Shown here piece after piece: positions 1-9,031 of a stretch of 64,000 bases of DNA. The notes below the pieces were generated by a model that had not been told where the DNA came from, did no database searches, and worked only from the letters and a program-made list of their open reading frames with translations. Position 1 is the stretch's first letter; each line of letters opens with the position of its first letter. The stretch comes from Rhynchopus sp. YZ270_cl-10 (taxonomy: Eukaryota > Euglenozoa > Diplonemea > Diplonemida > Diplonemidae), in the NCBI GenBank assembly GCA_964035575.1, contig OZ037853.1, positions 1,148,501 through 1,212,500 on the forward strand. Direction: 5' to 3'. Made by a program: the position numbers and the translations under genes.

Positions 1-84
1 AAACGCATGCGTTATGACCCGTCGGCGTCGTTCAACACGAAAGGAGCGGGCAAAGGCAAGAAAGGGGGAGAGAAGGGTTCCTAA
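1..84 (+). CDS. Gag-like ORF of family I element, last codons only
   Basis: These are the final codons of the gag-like ORF, seen complete in copy 2 (16304-17356). The visible tail is Lys/Gly-rich, as expected for a nucleic-acid-binding end. The start lies left of the window. Confidence 0.6.
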   Translation, partial: KRMRYDPSASFNTKGAGKGKKGGEKGS

Positions 85-1576
85 CTCGGCAGCCTGCCCG
101 AGGCCACCCCTGAACCAGACGAACTACCAGGCGGTGGGCCTTCGAGACATATGTCTCACAAAGAACAACTACAAGGCGGTGGGCCTTCGAGACGTATGTC
201 TCACAAAGAACAACTACAAGGCAGTGGGCCTTCGAGACGTATGTCTCACAAAGAACAACTACAAGGCGGTGGGCCTTCGAGACATATGTCTCACAAAGAA
301 CAACTACAAGGCAGTGGGCCTTCGAGACGGATGTCTCAAACAAACCAATTTCAATTCTCTCAATCAAAACAACAGCCAAGCGGTGGGCTTTTCTCTCAAT
401 GCAAAAAGCAACAAGGCGGTGGGCCGTCGAGACGTATGTCTCAAACATACCAATTTCAATTCTCTCAATCAAAACGAGAACCAAGCGGTGGGCTTTTCTC
501 TCAATGCAAAAAGCAACAAGGCGGGGGGCCTCCCAGAGGGCAGCCAGGAGATGCAAACTCCGGTGACCCCTCCTCGAGTTTTTCCGCCGCCCTGCTTAGA
601 GCCAGAAACGCTTGGAAAACAATTATCAAAAAAGAAAAAACTAGCCATCGAGAACAAGGTGTTTGCGGAGAGGGACGGAAAGTCGTTGGGATCGCTGATC
701 CATCACTTGGTGCGCTGGGACGAGCTAGCACAATTTGCGAAGGCACCAAAAACGATGAGCGAGGAGGACCGGATCTGCACACGTTTTTCGGAGTGGAGGG
801 CGAAGCAACACAGCGGAAGGCCGACGGACGAGCTGATAATAGAGTACGCCCACAGCATGTTAAATACGACAGCACCCAGCACGGCAAAGAAGTACATGGA
901 GACGTTGGTGCGCGGAGCTCATCGAGAGGGCGTGAAAGGAGTACGGACGCGTATGCTGCTGGACGCGAAGAAGGGACTCGCCAGACTGGGGACGATGATC
1001 CGTCCAAATCAAGCTCCGGCAATGTCAGCGGCAGATGCGAAGTCAGCTGTGGAGAAGTTGTGGGATCAGGGATGCAGACCGGCGGCAGCGTTGGCGGCGA
1101 TCGCTTGGGTCTCTCGTGCACGGATACCCGATTTGAGGTACCTCACGAAACTGGACTGGAAAGAGTTTCCGTCCAAGACCCCCCAAAACTTGGAGACAGT
1201 AGGAGGAGAATTCTTTGCGCGGGAAAAGGGGTGCAAGACGTGGAAGCCACCGATCAACCTACCGCCGGGGAACATTACGGCGATTGCCGTACGGTTCATG
1301 CGCAGCGTAGCCGACGAGAAGGCGCTGGTGTTCGGGGGCTCCTCAGCCCTGTACGAGAGGTTGAAGCGCGAGCTGAAGAAGGTGTTCCCGCAGGCTTCGT
1401 GGCTTCACTCGATGAGACGAGGGGCCATACAGGAGGTGGAGAAGACAGGAGCGAAGAGGGGCGACTTGCGGGAGCTGTTGAGGCATGCGAGCGAGCAGGA
1501 GACGGTGCGATACCTGCGGACGAACACACTAGGGAGACGGAGGGAGGAAGCGAAGCTGCTGTCTTCGCTGCAATGA
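14..1576 (+). CDS. Tyrosine recombinase ORF, family I copy 1
   Basis: Predicted site-specific recombinase that would integrate the circular cDNA of the element. The catalytic half (about residues 230-520) shows the family signatures: a first Arg in the VSRAR segment, the HSMRR box (H-x-x-R), then LRHAS and a terminal RYL tyrosine. The N-terminal 180 residues contain a tandem 15-residue repeat and then longer degenerate units. The ORF overlaps the end of gag and most of the upstream part of the RT frame. The true start is unknown; the listed one is the first ATG. Confidence 0.8.
   Translation: MTRRRRSTRKERAKARKGERRVPNSAACPRPPLNQTNYQAVGLRDICLTKNNYKAVGLRDVCLTKNNYKAVGLRDVCLTKNNYKAVGLRDICLTKNNYKAVGLRDGCLKQTNFNSLNQNNSQAVGFSLNAKSNKAVGRRDVCLKHTNFNSLNQNENQAVGFSLNAKSNKAGGLPEGSQEMQTPVTPPRVFPPPCLEPETLGKQLSKKKKLAIENKVFAERDGKSLGSLIHHLVRWDELAQFAKAPKTMSEEDRICTRFSEWRAKQHSGRPTDELIIEYAHSMLNTTAPSTAKKYMETLVRGAHREGVKGVRTRMLLDAKKGLARLGTMIRPNQAPAMSAADAKSAVEKLWDQGCRPAAALAAIAWVSRARIPDLRYLTKLDWKEFPSKTPQNLETVGGEFFAREKGCKTWKPPINLPPGNITAIAVRFMRSVADEKALVFGGSSALYERLKRELKKVFPQASWLHSMRRGAIQEVEKTGAKRGDLRELLRHASEQETVRYLRTNTLGRRREEAKLLSSLQ
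131..345 (+). repeat. 45-bp tandem repeat read in two frames
   Basis: Four full 45-base units and a partial fifth start near 131, 176, 221, 266 and 311. Looser units with an AT-rich insert continue to about 530. Because 45 is a multiple of three, both overlapping ORFs encode 15-residue repeats: GLRDVCLTKNNYKAV in the recombinase frame and MSHKEQLQGSGPSRR in the RT frame. The same array occurs at 17403-17617 in copy 2. Confidence 0.9.
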
Positions 1577-3258
1577 TTCGGGGGCTCCAGGAGGACTACG
1601 GCGATGAGGCGCACACCAATATCGAGGAATGGAACCCGCCACAGTCAGGAGAATGCACTGGTTTGAGCCCGGATATGATGACACCACCTCCACGACAGGC
1701 AAAGCTCGACTCTTTCCCCCGAACGACGATATGCGTGGAGCGGATACGAATACTAGCAGAAGGCGCGGGCATGGACACGACGTTCACGAACTGGATGACG
1801 GATCCCAACGCGATTGATGCGGTGCGGAGTGGGTGCATCCCGTTGCCAGGCCCGAAATCCGACCTCCCACCCTCCTTCATTGCGGCGTGTGTAAGGGCAG
1901 GGGTCTGCAAAAAGGTAGGGAGAAACGAACGAGCTCGCGGAGTGGTGAAGGTATTCACGGTGCCTAAGTCGGACCCCACCGTTCATAGAACCATCATTGA
2001 CGGCCGACCCATCAATAGAGTCACTCCTAAACCTCCAACGTTCCACCTCATATCACCCCCTCAGCTATACCACCTGCTTAAAAGAAAAGGCGCTAAGTGG
2101 GTAGCAAAAATTGATCTCAAAGGATTTTTTCATCAACTTCCCATCCACGACGAAGTGTCCCTCTTCTTCTGTTTCCGCATAGGTCAGACTTGGTACCGGT
2201 GGACTCGGGTGCCTATGGGTTGGTCCGTTGCACCGTACATTGCGCAGAACACGGCTGAAGCGCTAATCGGGACCGCGCTGGGGGTGAGGGCAGTCGTGTA
2301 CCTGGATGATATACTTCTTTTCGGGGAGACTTCCGCAACCGTGCAGACATTGTTGACAGAGATTTTGGAGCGTTTTCGTTTTGCCGGGGCGGAGCTGAAC
2401 TTTGGCAAGTCAGTTCTGAAGCCAGTCTGCGCTCTGGAGTACATCGGTATTATTTGGCACCCGGAGCAGGGCGTGTTTTGTTTTCCGGACTTGTGGATTG
2501 CGAAGGTGGAGCACACGTGTGATAGGTTTGCGTCCGCACAGTCCATGTCGGTACGGACAATATGGCAGATGCTGGGTATTGGGGTTCGAGCCCTGTTCGT
2601 GTTAGGTACCCCGTTGTGCCATTACGATGCGATACTTGGTTGCCTCAGCGGCTGGTCTAGTCTGATTGCAAAGGGTGCGCTTGACTGGGACACGGTGGTG
2701 GATATTCCCGGTGAGCTGAAACGGGAAGTGACGCGTCTTGTCGATGACTTTGTGCGTCCAGGATGTCGATTCTCCCTGCCGGAACCTGCAACAGAATGGG
2801 ACTCCGTGGTGTGGACGGATGCGTGCACGACGGGGTGGGGCGCAGTGTGGCAGCATCTGGAGGACGCCACAGCGAGAGCCGATTGGGGGCAGTGGAACTG
2901 TGCGGCCACACACAGACACATCTTTCTTCTTGAAGCGGAAGCGGCAGCAAAGGGCATAAGGGCGGTGCTTCATGAAGAAAAAACTGAGAAGGGGGTGTTG
3001 CTGTTGGTGGATAATAAGGGTTTGGCGGGCGCCATCAAACGCGGACATTCTAAGTCACGCTTGGGTAATTTCTTTTTACGCTATATTTTTTCGTTTGTGC
3101 AACCACACCACCTCCGTGTAGAATGGATTGCCTCGGAAGAGAATCACACAGCAGACGAGCTCTCTCGACGCAAAAGTGACTCTGACGGCACTCTTACGGT
3201 CCCGCTGTGTTGGGATCGTGTTCACGAGAAGGTTGGTAGTTTTGGTTTTTCAGAGTGA
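151..3258 (+). CDS. Reverse transcriptase / RNase H ORF, family I copy 1
   Basis: The RT part begins near 1650. It shows KIDLKGFFHQ (motif A), the VPMGW segment (motif B) and VYLDD (catalytic box) followed by LLFGE. RNase H follows with WTDAC, FLLEAEA, LLLVDNKG and a HTADELSR end, giving the D-E-D-D acidic set. The frame stays open for 1.4 kb across the recombinase ORF, one frame back (-1) from it. Whether that stretch is translated, or RT is reached by frameshift or internal initiation, cannot be told from sequence. The listed start is the first ATG of the open frame. Confidence 0.8.
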   Translation: MSHKEQLQGGGPSRRMSHKEQLQGSGPSRRMSHKEQLQGGGPSRHMSHKEQLQGSGPSRRMSQTNQFQFSQSKQQPSGGLFSQCKKQQGGGPSRRMSQTYQFQFSQSKREPSGGLFSQCKKQQGGGPPRGQPGDANSGDPSSSFSAALLRARNAWKTIIKKEKTSHREQGVCGEGRKVVGIADPSLGALGRASTICEGTKNDERGGPDLHTFFGVEGEATQRKADGRADNRVRPQHVKYDSTQHGKEVHGDVGARSSSRGRERSTDAYAAGREEGTRQTGDDDPSKSSSGNVSGRCEVSCGEVVGSGMQTGGSVGGDRLGLSCTDTRFEVPHETGLERVSVQDPPKLGDSRRRILCAGKGVQDVEATDQPTAGEHYGDCRTVHAQRSRREGAGVRGLLSPVREVEARAEEGVPAGFVASLDETRGHTGGGEDRSEEGRLAGAVEACERAGDGAIPADEHTRETEGGSEAAVFAAMIRGLQEDYGDEAHTNIEEWNPPQSGECTGLSPDMMTPPPRQAKLDSFPRTTICVERIRILAEGAGMDTTFTNWMTDPNAIDAVRSGCIPLPGPKSDLPPSFIAACVRAGVCKKVGRNERARGVVKVFTVPKSDPTVHRTIIDGRPINRVTPKPPTFHLISPPQLYHLLKRKGAKWVAKIDLKGFFHQLPIHDEVSLFFCFRIGQTWYRWTRVPMGWSVAPYIAQNTAEALIGTALGVRAVVYLDDILLFGETSATVQTLLTEILERFRFAGAELNFGKSVLKPVCALEYIGIIWHPEQGVFCFPDLWIAKVEHTCDRFASAQSMSVRTIWQMLGIGVRALFVLGTPLCHYDAILGCLSGWSSLIAKGALDWDTVVDIPGELKREVTRLVDDFVRPGCRFSLPEPATEWDSVVWTDACTTGWGAVWQHLEDATARADWGQWNCAATHRHIFLLEAEAAAKGIRAVLHEEKTEKGVLLLVDNKGLAGAIKRGHSKSRLGNFFLRYIFSFVQPHHLRVEWIASEENHTADELSRRKSDSDGTLTVPLCWDRVHEKVGSFGFSE

Positions 3259-3351
3259 TATGTTGTTGTTGTTGTTGATTTCTGTTTTTGCGTTGGGGAG
3301 GTGGTGTGATGGTACACGTCAGGGTGGATTTAATGGTCCAAAGCGGCATAT
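3259..3351 (+). other. Short 3' spacer of family I element
   Basis: TG-rich spacer between the RT/RNase H stop and B1. It contains a (TTG)n run near 3263. No ORF or known motif seen. Confidence 0.5.
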
Positions 3352-3771
3352 GGTCTCTTTTCCTTCCCTCGTACGTCACAATAAAGAAACCCCTTCCCTC
3401 GCATTTTTTCACGACATTGTTTTTGGGTTTGGGTAATGTTCACGGGCTATTCTCTATACACCAGATCTCCTCCCCAGTTAACTTGTTTAAAGCAGCTTTG
3501 CTGCGACATGGGGAGATCTGGTGTTTAGTATGAATAAAAATAAAAGCTTTGCCCCATTCATGTTTTTTGTTTTACCACTTTGCATTGCAAAGGCTGGAAA
3601 GGCGAAGGAAAACACCACTCACCTTCATCAGGAAAAATCTCTGTTTTCGGGTGGTCTCTTTTCCTTCCCTCGTACGTCACAATAAAGAAACCCCTTCCCT
3701 CGCATTTTTTCACGACATTGTTTTTGGGTTTGGGTAATGTTCACGGGCTATTCTCTATACACCAGATCTCC
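3352..3771 (+). repeat. B1-A2-B2 split direct repeats of family I
   Basis: B1 is 3352-3471, A2 is 3472-3676 and B2 is 3653-3771. A2 repeats A1 of copy 2 (16090-16294). A 24-base segment beginning GGTCTCTTTTCC is common to the end of A and the start of B (3352, 3653, 16271). The last bases of B (CACCAGATCTCC) and the first part of A (GGAGATCTGGTG, near 3510) are inverted repeats around a double hairpin. Confidence 0.85.
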
Positions 3772-3820
3772 TCCTCCTCCTCCTCCTCCTCCTCCTCCTC
3801 CTCCTCCTCCTCCTCCTCCT
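3769..3820 (+). repeat. (TCC)n tract
   Basis: About 17 TCC units join the B2 end of family I copy 1 to solo unit 1. Confidence 0.95.
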
Positions 3821-4147
3821 CACAATCAAACTTGTTTGAGCAGCTTTGCTGCGGATTGGGGGGTTCGGATAAAAAGACATAAAAATAATAGCGACAATTC
3901 CTCTCACTTTTTGATATTTTCTACCACTTACTTACGGTAAGGTTGGAAGGGGACCGGGAATAAACAACACCTCCTTCATCAGGATTTTCAATTTTTGATT
4001 CCCTAGTCGGTGTGTTTCTCCTCCCCCGTACGTTTTACTTCACATCGGGTTTGTTTTTGGTTAGGGGGGGGGCTTTTTCTCTTCAACACATACTTGTTTG
4101 ACTTTGAGCAAAGAATAAAGACTGGTCTTTTTATCTTTCCGGACCCC
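3821..4147 (+). mobile_element. Solo terminal unit 1 (A-B composite) of another YR-element family
   Basis: A short unit without ORFs that has the same plan as the A2-B2 composites around it: an outer CAATC/GATTG stem with two hairpins at the 5' end, a CTTAC/GTAAG hairpin followed by GTTGG, a CTTCATCAGGA motif near 3977, and a 3' end that is an inverted match to its 5' arm (GTCTTTTTATC versus GATAAAAAGAC). It is flanked by TCC on both sides. Probably a remnant left by recombination between the repeats of a full element, or a non-autonomous unit. Confidence 0.65.
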
Positions 4148-4176
4148 CTCCTCCTCCTCCTCCTCCTCCTCCTCCT
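4146..4176 (+). repeat. (TCC)n tract
   Basis: About 10 units between solo unit 1 and the A1 repeat of the family II element. Confidence 0.9.
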
Positions 4177-4435
4177 ATCAACCACCCTGGTGGAGTGGCT
4201 TTTGCCACGATTGGGGAGATCTAATGGATATAGACTGACTATCTTTTATGTTGACTTTTGTTCTTGCTCTATTTGGGCAGAATAGCTATCATTTCCTCGG
4301 AACTCTTCGAGTTCCGGTTGGCCGGGAACGCAGCTGTGCCGATTAACCCCACCTTTAACACAATTCAACCACCATCTTCATCAGGATTTCTTTGTTTTTG
4401 TTGCGGTGTGTTTTCTGCCTTGCGTCCCCCTCATC
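4177..4435 (+). repeat. A1 repeat of family II
   Basis: Starts with two hairpins (CCACC/GGTGG and GTGGC/GCCAC) and then GGGGAGATCT. A perfect GGAACTC-TTC-GAGTTCC hairpin follows near 4299, directly before GGTTGGCCGGG. CTTCATCAGGA lies near 4376. The last 31 bases recur at the start of B1 (9032) and inside the A2/B2 unit (9433). Confidence 0.85.
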
Positions 4436-4551
4436 TTTCTTACACCATTAACCTCCTTACGGGCTTTTTTACCCCCTCCCCTAAACCCAAGCGCCTCAGC
4501 AGTGTGCAGCCAGTGTTCGCTTCGCAAGCCGCTTCCGACCCCGCCGACGAT

Positions 4552-5973
4552 ATGTCCGCACTTACCAACATCGAGAAGGTGGCCCCTCTGGTGGCGGAGC
4601 TTGGGCGGACCCCTGGCAGTTCGTTCGACTGGCACCCTCCAGCAGCTGCGCTGTCCTCGCTTGGTCTCCAACTTGAGTCCAACCGGTTCTTCTCCCGTCG
4701 GAAGATTGGGCATGGGGAGCTGTCGGGGTTGCTGCGGGGACTCTTGACTCAGTTGAGGGAGGTGTCGGCGAACCCCACGCGTCCGCTGGCCAGGCCGGAC
4801 ATTTTGGAGGCGGTGCTCGCTTTGGCGAAGAAGCCGTCCACGGTTGCTTCGCGGGTGGTGTGGGAGGAGGTGTCCCTGGTGCGGTTGGTGGGCTCGCTGG
4901 CGGCCTGCACGCTTGCTTTGGGCCAGGAGGAGTCGAAGCTGCGACTCAGCGTTGAGCGGGAGGACGAGCCGTCGTCGCCACTCCACAGGATGGAGACGTT
5001 GGGACCCGGGGAGGCGTCCGAGCCGACTGTGCCTGCGATGGAGGTGGATGGCGTTGAGGATGCGGAGAAGCTTCGCGAGCTGCAGCAGGCGATGCGGCAC
5101 CAGCAGCAGGAGGTGGCCGAGGGGCTTAAACGCGCGGCCTCCGTGGTTGGCGAGCAGCAGCAGCGCCAGGAGGCTTTACAGCAGGCGCAGTCCGAGCAGG
5201 GGAAACAACAGCAACAACTTCTTGAGCAGCAGCAGCAGCTGCTCAGCATGATGGAGGCGCAGAAGGCCTCGCTCGCGGCAGCGGCGTCGCACCGGACGGA
5301 AGCCGCGGGTGTGCCGCCGGTCGCGGCAGGGGAGAGCGCCACCCTTGCGCAGGCCCTGGCAGCCATCATGACGTCTCAACGGGAGGGGCAGCTGCAGCAG
5401 ACCGCCCTTCTGATGCAGCTGGCCGAACAACGGGGTGCGGGGGGGCGGGGGTCAACGGAGGAGGAGATCCCGGTGGTGTCGCACCGTGTGGAGGACGTGG
5501 CACGGGACCCCCTGCGGTGGGCGGAGTACGCGCAGGCGCAGCCCCACCACGGCTACACCCTGCTGGAGGCCATCAAGGCCCGGGTGGGGTCGGTAACGCC
5601 CGACACCGACGCCGCTGACGCCGCGGCCTTCTGCGTGGACTTGGTGGAGTCCATCCTGTTCGGGGCGGCGCCGATGGACCTGCTGGCGCAAGTCGGCCGG
5701 GAGCTCTCCTTCTGGGAGCTACGGGGCAAGACGGGGCGGCCCGGGGCAGCGGCCTACAAGGCCAAGTTGTGGTCGCAGTCCGCTGTGCCGGTGGGGGAGC
5801 GGGCGGCGTATGCGGCTGCTTTCGCGACGGCGAAGGGGACCGCGTCGGCAAACAACCGTGGTGCGGGAAACGGGGCGGGAAAGGGTGGTGGGCGCGGCCG
5901 AGGGGCAGGCGGGGGGGGCGGCGGTCACAGCCGCGACAACTCTCCGGGGAAGTACCGTCCGAAGCGGCAGTGA
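4552..5973 (+). CDS. Gag-like ORF, family II
   Basis: Start chosen at ATG 4552 because family III has the same start context (ATGTCCGCA). The product is about 473 residues. It has a Gln-rich, probably coiled-coil middle (roughly residues 175-275), then a conserved block (TDAADAAA, LSFWELRGKTGRPGA) shared with family III and more weakly with family I, and ends in a Gly/Arg-rich tail likely to bind nucleic acid. No zinc knuckle seen. Role inferred from position and composition. Confidence 0.65.
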   Translation: MSALTNIEKVAPLVAELGRTPGSSFDWHPPAAALSSLGLQLESNRFFSRRKIGHGELSGLLRGLLTQLREVSANPTRPLARPDILEAVLALAKKPSTVASRVVWEEVSLVRLVGSLAACTLALGQEESKLRLSVEREDEPSSPLHRMETLGPGEASEPTVPAMEVDGVEDAEKLRELQQAMRHQQQEVAEGLKRAASVVGEQQQRQEALQQAQSEQGKQQQQLLEQQQQLLSMMEAQKASLAAAASHRTEAAGVPPVAAGESATLAQALAAIMTSQREGQLQQTALLMQLAEQRGAGGRGSTEEEIPVVSHRVEDVARDPLRWAEYAQAQPHHGYTLLEAIKARVGSVTPDTDAADAAAFCVDLVESILFGAAPMDLLAQVGRELSFWELRGKTGRPGAAAYKAKLWSQSAVPVGERAAYAAAFATAKGTASANNRGAGNGAGKGGGRGRGAGGGGGGHSRDNSPGKYRPKRQ

Positions 5974-8741
5974 ACCTTTGGGGAAGACGCGGCCAACCTT
6001 TTCCCAACCCTTTCGCCGCGCTCTTCCCTCCTACCACCTTCCCTCCCAAATCTTTCCTTTCCATCGCAACAGCCGGTCCGTCCCCCTCAGGCGGCCGGTC
6101 ACACCACCGCCTCGCACGAGGCGATCGAGGACATGCTCTTCCGCATCCGCCAGCCGAAGGAGCTAGGGCGGACACTCGCCGAGCAGGTGCCGTGGCAGGA
6201 GGCGCACTTGTTCGACGTGGGACCACGCGCGCACGCGGAACGCCAGCGCCTTCTCAAGGCGTTCCGACTGTTCGCGGACCAATCCGGCATACAGGACGTG
6301 GATCAGCAGGTGATCGCGTTCCTGTGGTCCCGGCTGCCCAACGCAACGCCGAAGTCCGTGGCGGGGTACGCGGGGCGGCTGGTGAAGGCGCTGCACGCGG
6401 AGGGCATCACCGGGGTGCGCACCCGTCGTCTTCTCGCCGTCAAGAAAACTCTGTCGAGGGCGGGCACGCTGCTCCGACCGGACCAGGCTCCGCCGGTGGA
6501 TACCGAGACGGTGGTGAATGCGGTGCATCAGCTGGTGGGCGCGGGCGACCTGCGCACAGGGGCCTTCGTGGCGCTGGTGTGGGTTACGCGCGCCAGGATG
6601 GCCGACGCTCGCTACATGATGGTGAGCGACGTTACGTTCGTGCGGAGCGGGGAGGCCGTCGCGCTAGAAGTACAGCTGAAAGAAAAACAACAACAGGCTT
6701 GGACTCCTCTGGTGTTCGTGCCTGCCGGCCCGCTCACGACGGTCGTCATCAGCCACGTGCGGGCACGACGGGCCGAGGCGGGGGAGGCCGCTTCCCTGTT
6801 CGCAGCTTCTCAGCGAGAGTACTCCGTCCTCATGGCCAAGGCGAAGGCGGCACTTCCACTGGGGTCGTGGGCCCACTCACTGCGACGCGGGGCTGCGCAA
6901 CAATTGGAGGTGGACGGGGCGTCGCTGACGGAGATCTCCGCGCTCCTTCGTCATGCTTCGACGGCCACGACGCGGCGATACCTGCAGTCTACGTCCCGGC
7001 AGCAACGAGCCAAGGAGGCTCTGGCGCTGGACGGGCTGCAGAACTCATGGGTCTGATTTTCGGGGGGTCGGGGCAGGGGCACACCGGTTATGGCGAGGTG
7101 GAAACGTTTCCGGAGGTGGAGGTGTCTGCTGCGCCTTTCGTTCTGCGAGGGTTGGGGGCTGACGTAGGGGGCCAAGATTGGGGGGCGGGGCCGCCGCGGG
7201 CACCGGTACTGGATTCCTTTCCGCGGGGTGTGCTGGACCTGGTGGCGCTGCGCAGATTGGTGCCGCAGCAGGCTGGGCTGTATGACCGGCTCGACAAGGT
7301 GTCGGCTTTCGAGGAGCTGCTCACCTCGCGCGACCTGCCCCTGCCGGGTCCGCGTTCCACGCTGTCGGACGCCGGTGTGAAAGCGTGTGTGGACAGTGGT
7401 GTGCTGGTGGCGGAGAGGAGAGCCGCTCCGTCACGTTGCGGCCTCAGCCTCTTCACCGTCGACAAAACTGGGGGCAAGCTGCGCCTGGTGGTCGATGCGC
7501 GTGCCCTGAACAAGGCGATGCTGCCGCCGCCTAAGTTCTCTTTGCCGTCTCCTCATGAGCTGTCCGTGATGATACTCGGGGGATCTGCAAAGTACGGTGC
7601 CATAGCCGATTTCAAAGGCTTTTTCTGGCAATTCCCCGTGTGCGCCGAAGTCGGGCGCTATTTCGGGGTGCGCTGTGGCACGCGCCGTCTGCAGCTGCGG
7701 CGGATGGCCATGGGCTGGACTTGGGCGGCGTACATCGCACAGCGTACGTCCGAGGGGCTGCTGGGGGAGATCCACGGCAAGCATGCGGCTGCCTGGATCG
7801 ACGACAACTTGGTCCTGGGCGACACCCGGCAGGTGGCCCGCAGCCGCATGCAGTCCTTCATGGGGAGAGTGGCGGAGGTGGGTGGTGAGATCAACCTCGC
7901 GAAGTCCTCCGTGGAGCCTCGCCAGTCGTTCGTGTACGCTGGTATTGAGTGGCACCTGGGTCGGGGGGCGCGCCGTCTGCCTGCGGCGTGGAGGGCGAAG
8001 GCGCGGGCCAACATCCTGGAGGTCGCGGCGGTTAAGATCATGCCCATCCGTCGCGTTTGGGTGGGTATCGGGGCTATTGTGTGGGCGACTTTTGCATTGG
8101 ACGACCGGTTCTGCGTGTTTCCCGACCTCTTGGCGTGGGTGAGCGAGCAGGGACGTGCTATCGCTGTCGGGACACGTGACTGGGACTCGGAGGTGGGGTT
8201 GTCGACAGGTTTGCTCCGTGACTTGCGGCGGGCGGCTGAGGCGCTGGTGGCCGATACCTGGAGAGTGCCGCAGTGGCGTCTGGCGCCGGAGGCGGTGTGC
8301 GATACGGTCGTCTTCAGCGACGCTTGTCCGGAGGGTTGGGGCTTCATCGTGGGCAGAGCGGGAGGGTCGGCTGCGCAGCGCAAATGGGGCACCTGGGACC
8401 GTCTTGAGGACATCTTCCTCCTGGAGTTGCGGGCGATGATTTGGGGGGTTGAGTGTGCGCTCGCCAGCGGGGCGCGGGACATACTGGTCATCGGCGACAA
8501 TACTGGTGTGGTGGCGGTGTTAACGAAGGGCCACTGCGGGCTACGCGTGGGAAATACGTTGCTGGCGGCGCTCTTTGCGAAGCTGCGGCGGGGCGGTGCG
8601 CGGGTGCTGTCCCGGTGGATCAGCACGGACAACATGCCGGCGGACGCTCTCTCGCGATGGGGCTGTGCGGGTGCGGACACGGCACGGGTGCCTTGTGACG
8701 GTATAGCTATCTCGGACGAAGGATTCCGATGGGCCCTTTAG
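5769..8741 (+). CDS. Reverse transcriptase / RNase H ORF, family II
   Basis: RT homology starts near 7190. It shows AIADFKGFFWQFP, MAMGW and AAWIDDNLVLGD, with WIDD where most retroelements have YxDD. RNase H follows with VVFSDACPEGWG, FLLELRAM, VIGDNTG and MPADALSRWG. The frame is open back to 5769 across the gag end and the whole recombinase ORF, and lies -1 to the recombinase frame. The start of translation is uncertain. Confidence 0.8.
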   Translation: MVAVRCAGGGAGGVCGCFRDGEGDRVGKQPWCGKRGGKGWWARPRGRRGGRRSQPRQLSGEVPSEAAVNLWGRRGQPFPNPFAALFPPTTFPPKSFLSIATAGPSPSGGRSHHRLARGDRGHALPHPPAEGARADTRRAGAVAGGALVRRGTTRARGTPAPSQGVPTVRGPIRHTGRGSAGDRVPVVPAAQRNAEVRGGVRGAAGEGAARGGHHRGAHPSSSRRQENSVEGGHAAPTGPGSAGGYRDGGECGASAGGRGRPAHRGLRGAGVGYARQDGRRSLHDGERRYVRAERGGRRARSTAERKTTTGLDSSGVRACRPAHDGRHQPRAGTTGRGGGGRFPVRSFSARVLRPHGQGEGGTSTGVVGPLTATRGCATIGGGRGVADGDLRAPSSCFDGHDAAIPAVYVPAATSQGGSGAGRAAELMGLIFGGSGQGHTGYGEVETFPEVEVSAAPFVLRGLGADVGGQDWGAGPPRAPVLDSFPRGVLDLVALRRLVPQQAGLYDRLDKVSAFEELLTSRDLPLPGPRSTLSDAGVKACVDSGVLVAERRAAPSRCGLSLFTVDKTGGKLRLVVDARALNKAMLPPPKFSLPSPHELSVMILGGSAKYGAIADFKGFFWQFPVCAEVGRYFGVRCGTRRLQLRRMAMGWTWAAYIAQRTSEGLLGEIHGKHAAAWIDDNLVLGDTRQVARSRMQSFMGRVAEVGGEINLAKSSVEPRQSFVYAGIEWHLGRGARRLPAAWRAKARANILEVAAVKIMPIRRVWVGIGAIVWATFALDDRFCVFPDLLAWVSEQGRAIAVGTRDWDSEVGLSTGLLRDLRRAAEALVADTWRVPQWRLAPEAVCDTVVFSDACPEGWGFIVGRAGGSAAQRKWGTWDRLEDIFLLELRAMIWGVECALASGARDILVIGDNTGVVAVLTKGHCGLRVGNTLLAALFAKLRRGGARVLSRWISTDNMPADALSRWGCAGADTARVPCDGIAISDEGFRWAL
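6133..7056 (+). CDS. Tyrosine recombinase ORF, family II
   Basis: 307 residues. Signatures: VTRARMADARY with the first Arg, HSLRRG (H-x-x-R), LLRHAST and RRYLQ with the candidate nucleophilic Tyr. It is in the same frame as gag, about 160 bases downstream of the gag stop. Expected to join the circular element to its target. Alignment with family III supports a start close to MLFRIRQPKELG. Confidence 0.82.
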   Translation: MLFRIRQPKELGRTLAEQVPWQEAHLFDVGPRAHAERQRLLKAFRLFADQSGIQDVDQQVIAFLWSRLPNATPKSVAGYAGRLVKALHAEGITGVRTRRLLAVKKTLSRAGTLLRPDQAPPVDTETVVNAVHQLVGAGDLRTGAFVALVWVTRARMADARYMMVSDVTFVRSGEAVALEVQLKEKQQQAWTPLVFVPAGPLTTVVISHVRARRAEAGEAASLFAASQREYSVLMAKAKAALPLGSWAHSLRRGAAQQLEVDGASLTEISALLRHASTATTRRYLQSTSRQQRAKEALALDGLQNSWV

Positions 8742-9031
8742 AATTCTGTGACTGTTGTGTCTCTTATAGATTATCATTAGCATTCTTTTTATACTGTTAT
8801 TCCTTTTTTATTTTTGTTTGCCCCTTCTTTGGCGGCTTTTGGTCTGTCTCACCGGGTGCCCTATGGGCCCACTGGGGGTCGGCCGCTTTTATTTTTCTGC
8901 TGTGTTGTCGTGCGTCGGGTGGTGGGCTCTCCATCCTCTCTGCACTCTTGAACACAGGCCTTTTTTTGTTCGGCACCTCGGTGCTGGGTCTGCTTGGGTG
9001 CTGTTGTAGCTATTCTACGTGACCGGGTCAG
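8742..9031 (+). other. 3' non-coding part of family II element
   Basis: T-rich sequence between the RNase H stop and B1. No gene or known signal recognised. Confidence 0.5.

Larger units (their letters stand above)
1..3771 (+). mobile_element. YR retrotransposon, family I, copy 1 (DIRS/Ngaro-like), cut by window start
   Basis: Virus-like retroelement of the tyrosine-recombinase class. The window opens in the last codons of its gag-like ORF. Then follow a tyrosine recombinase ORF, an overlapping reverse transcriptase/RNase H ORF, and a 3' end arranged B1 (3352-3471), A2 (3472-3676), B2 (3653-3771). The matching A1 is seen at the start of copy 2 (16090-16294), so the plan is A1-ORFs-B1-A2-B2, the split direct repeats known from Ngaro/PAT-type elements. 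It has neither LTRs nor an integrase. What is present looks whole, and B1 and B2 look identical by eye. Copy 2 carries the same ORF translations over the shared 2.7 kb, so both are young. Confidence 0.85.

Noticed and set aside
131-530. CRISPR-like direct repeats
   Set aside because: Units are contiguous without unique spacers, lie in overlapping ORFs of a retroelement, and the host is eukaryotic.
3580-3882. Ser- and Pro-rich ORFs over the TCC tracts
   Set aside because: Microsatellite translations spanning non-coding terminal repeats.
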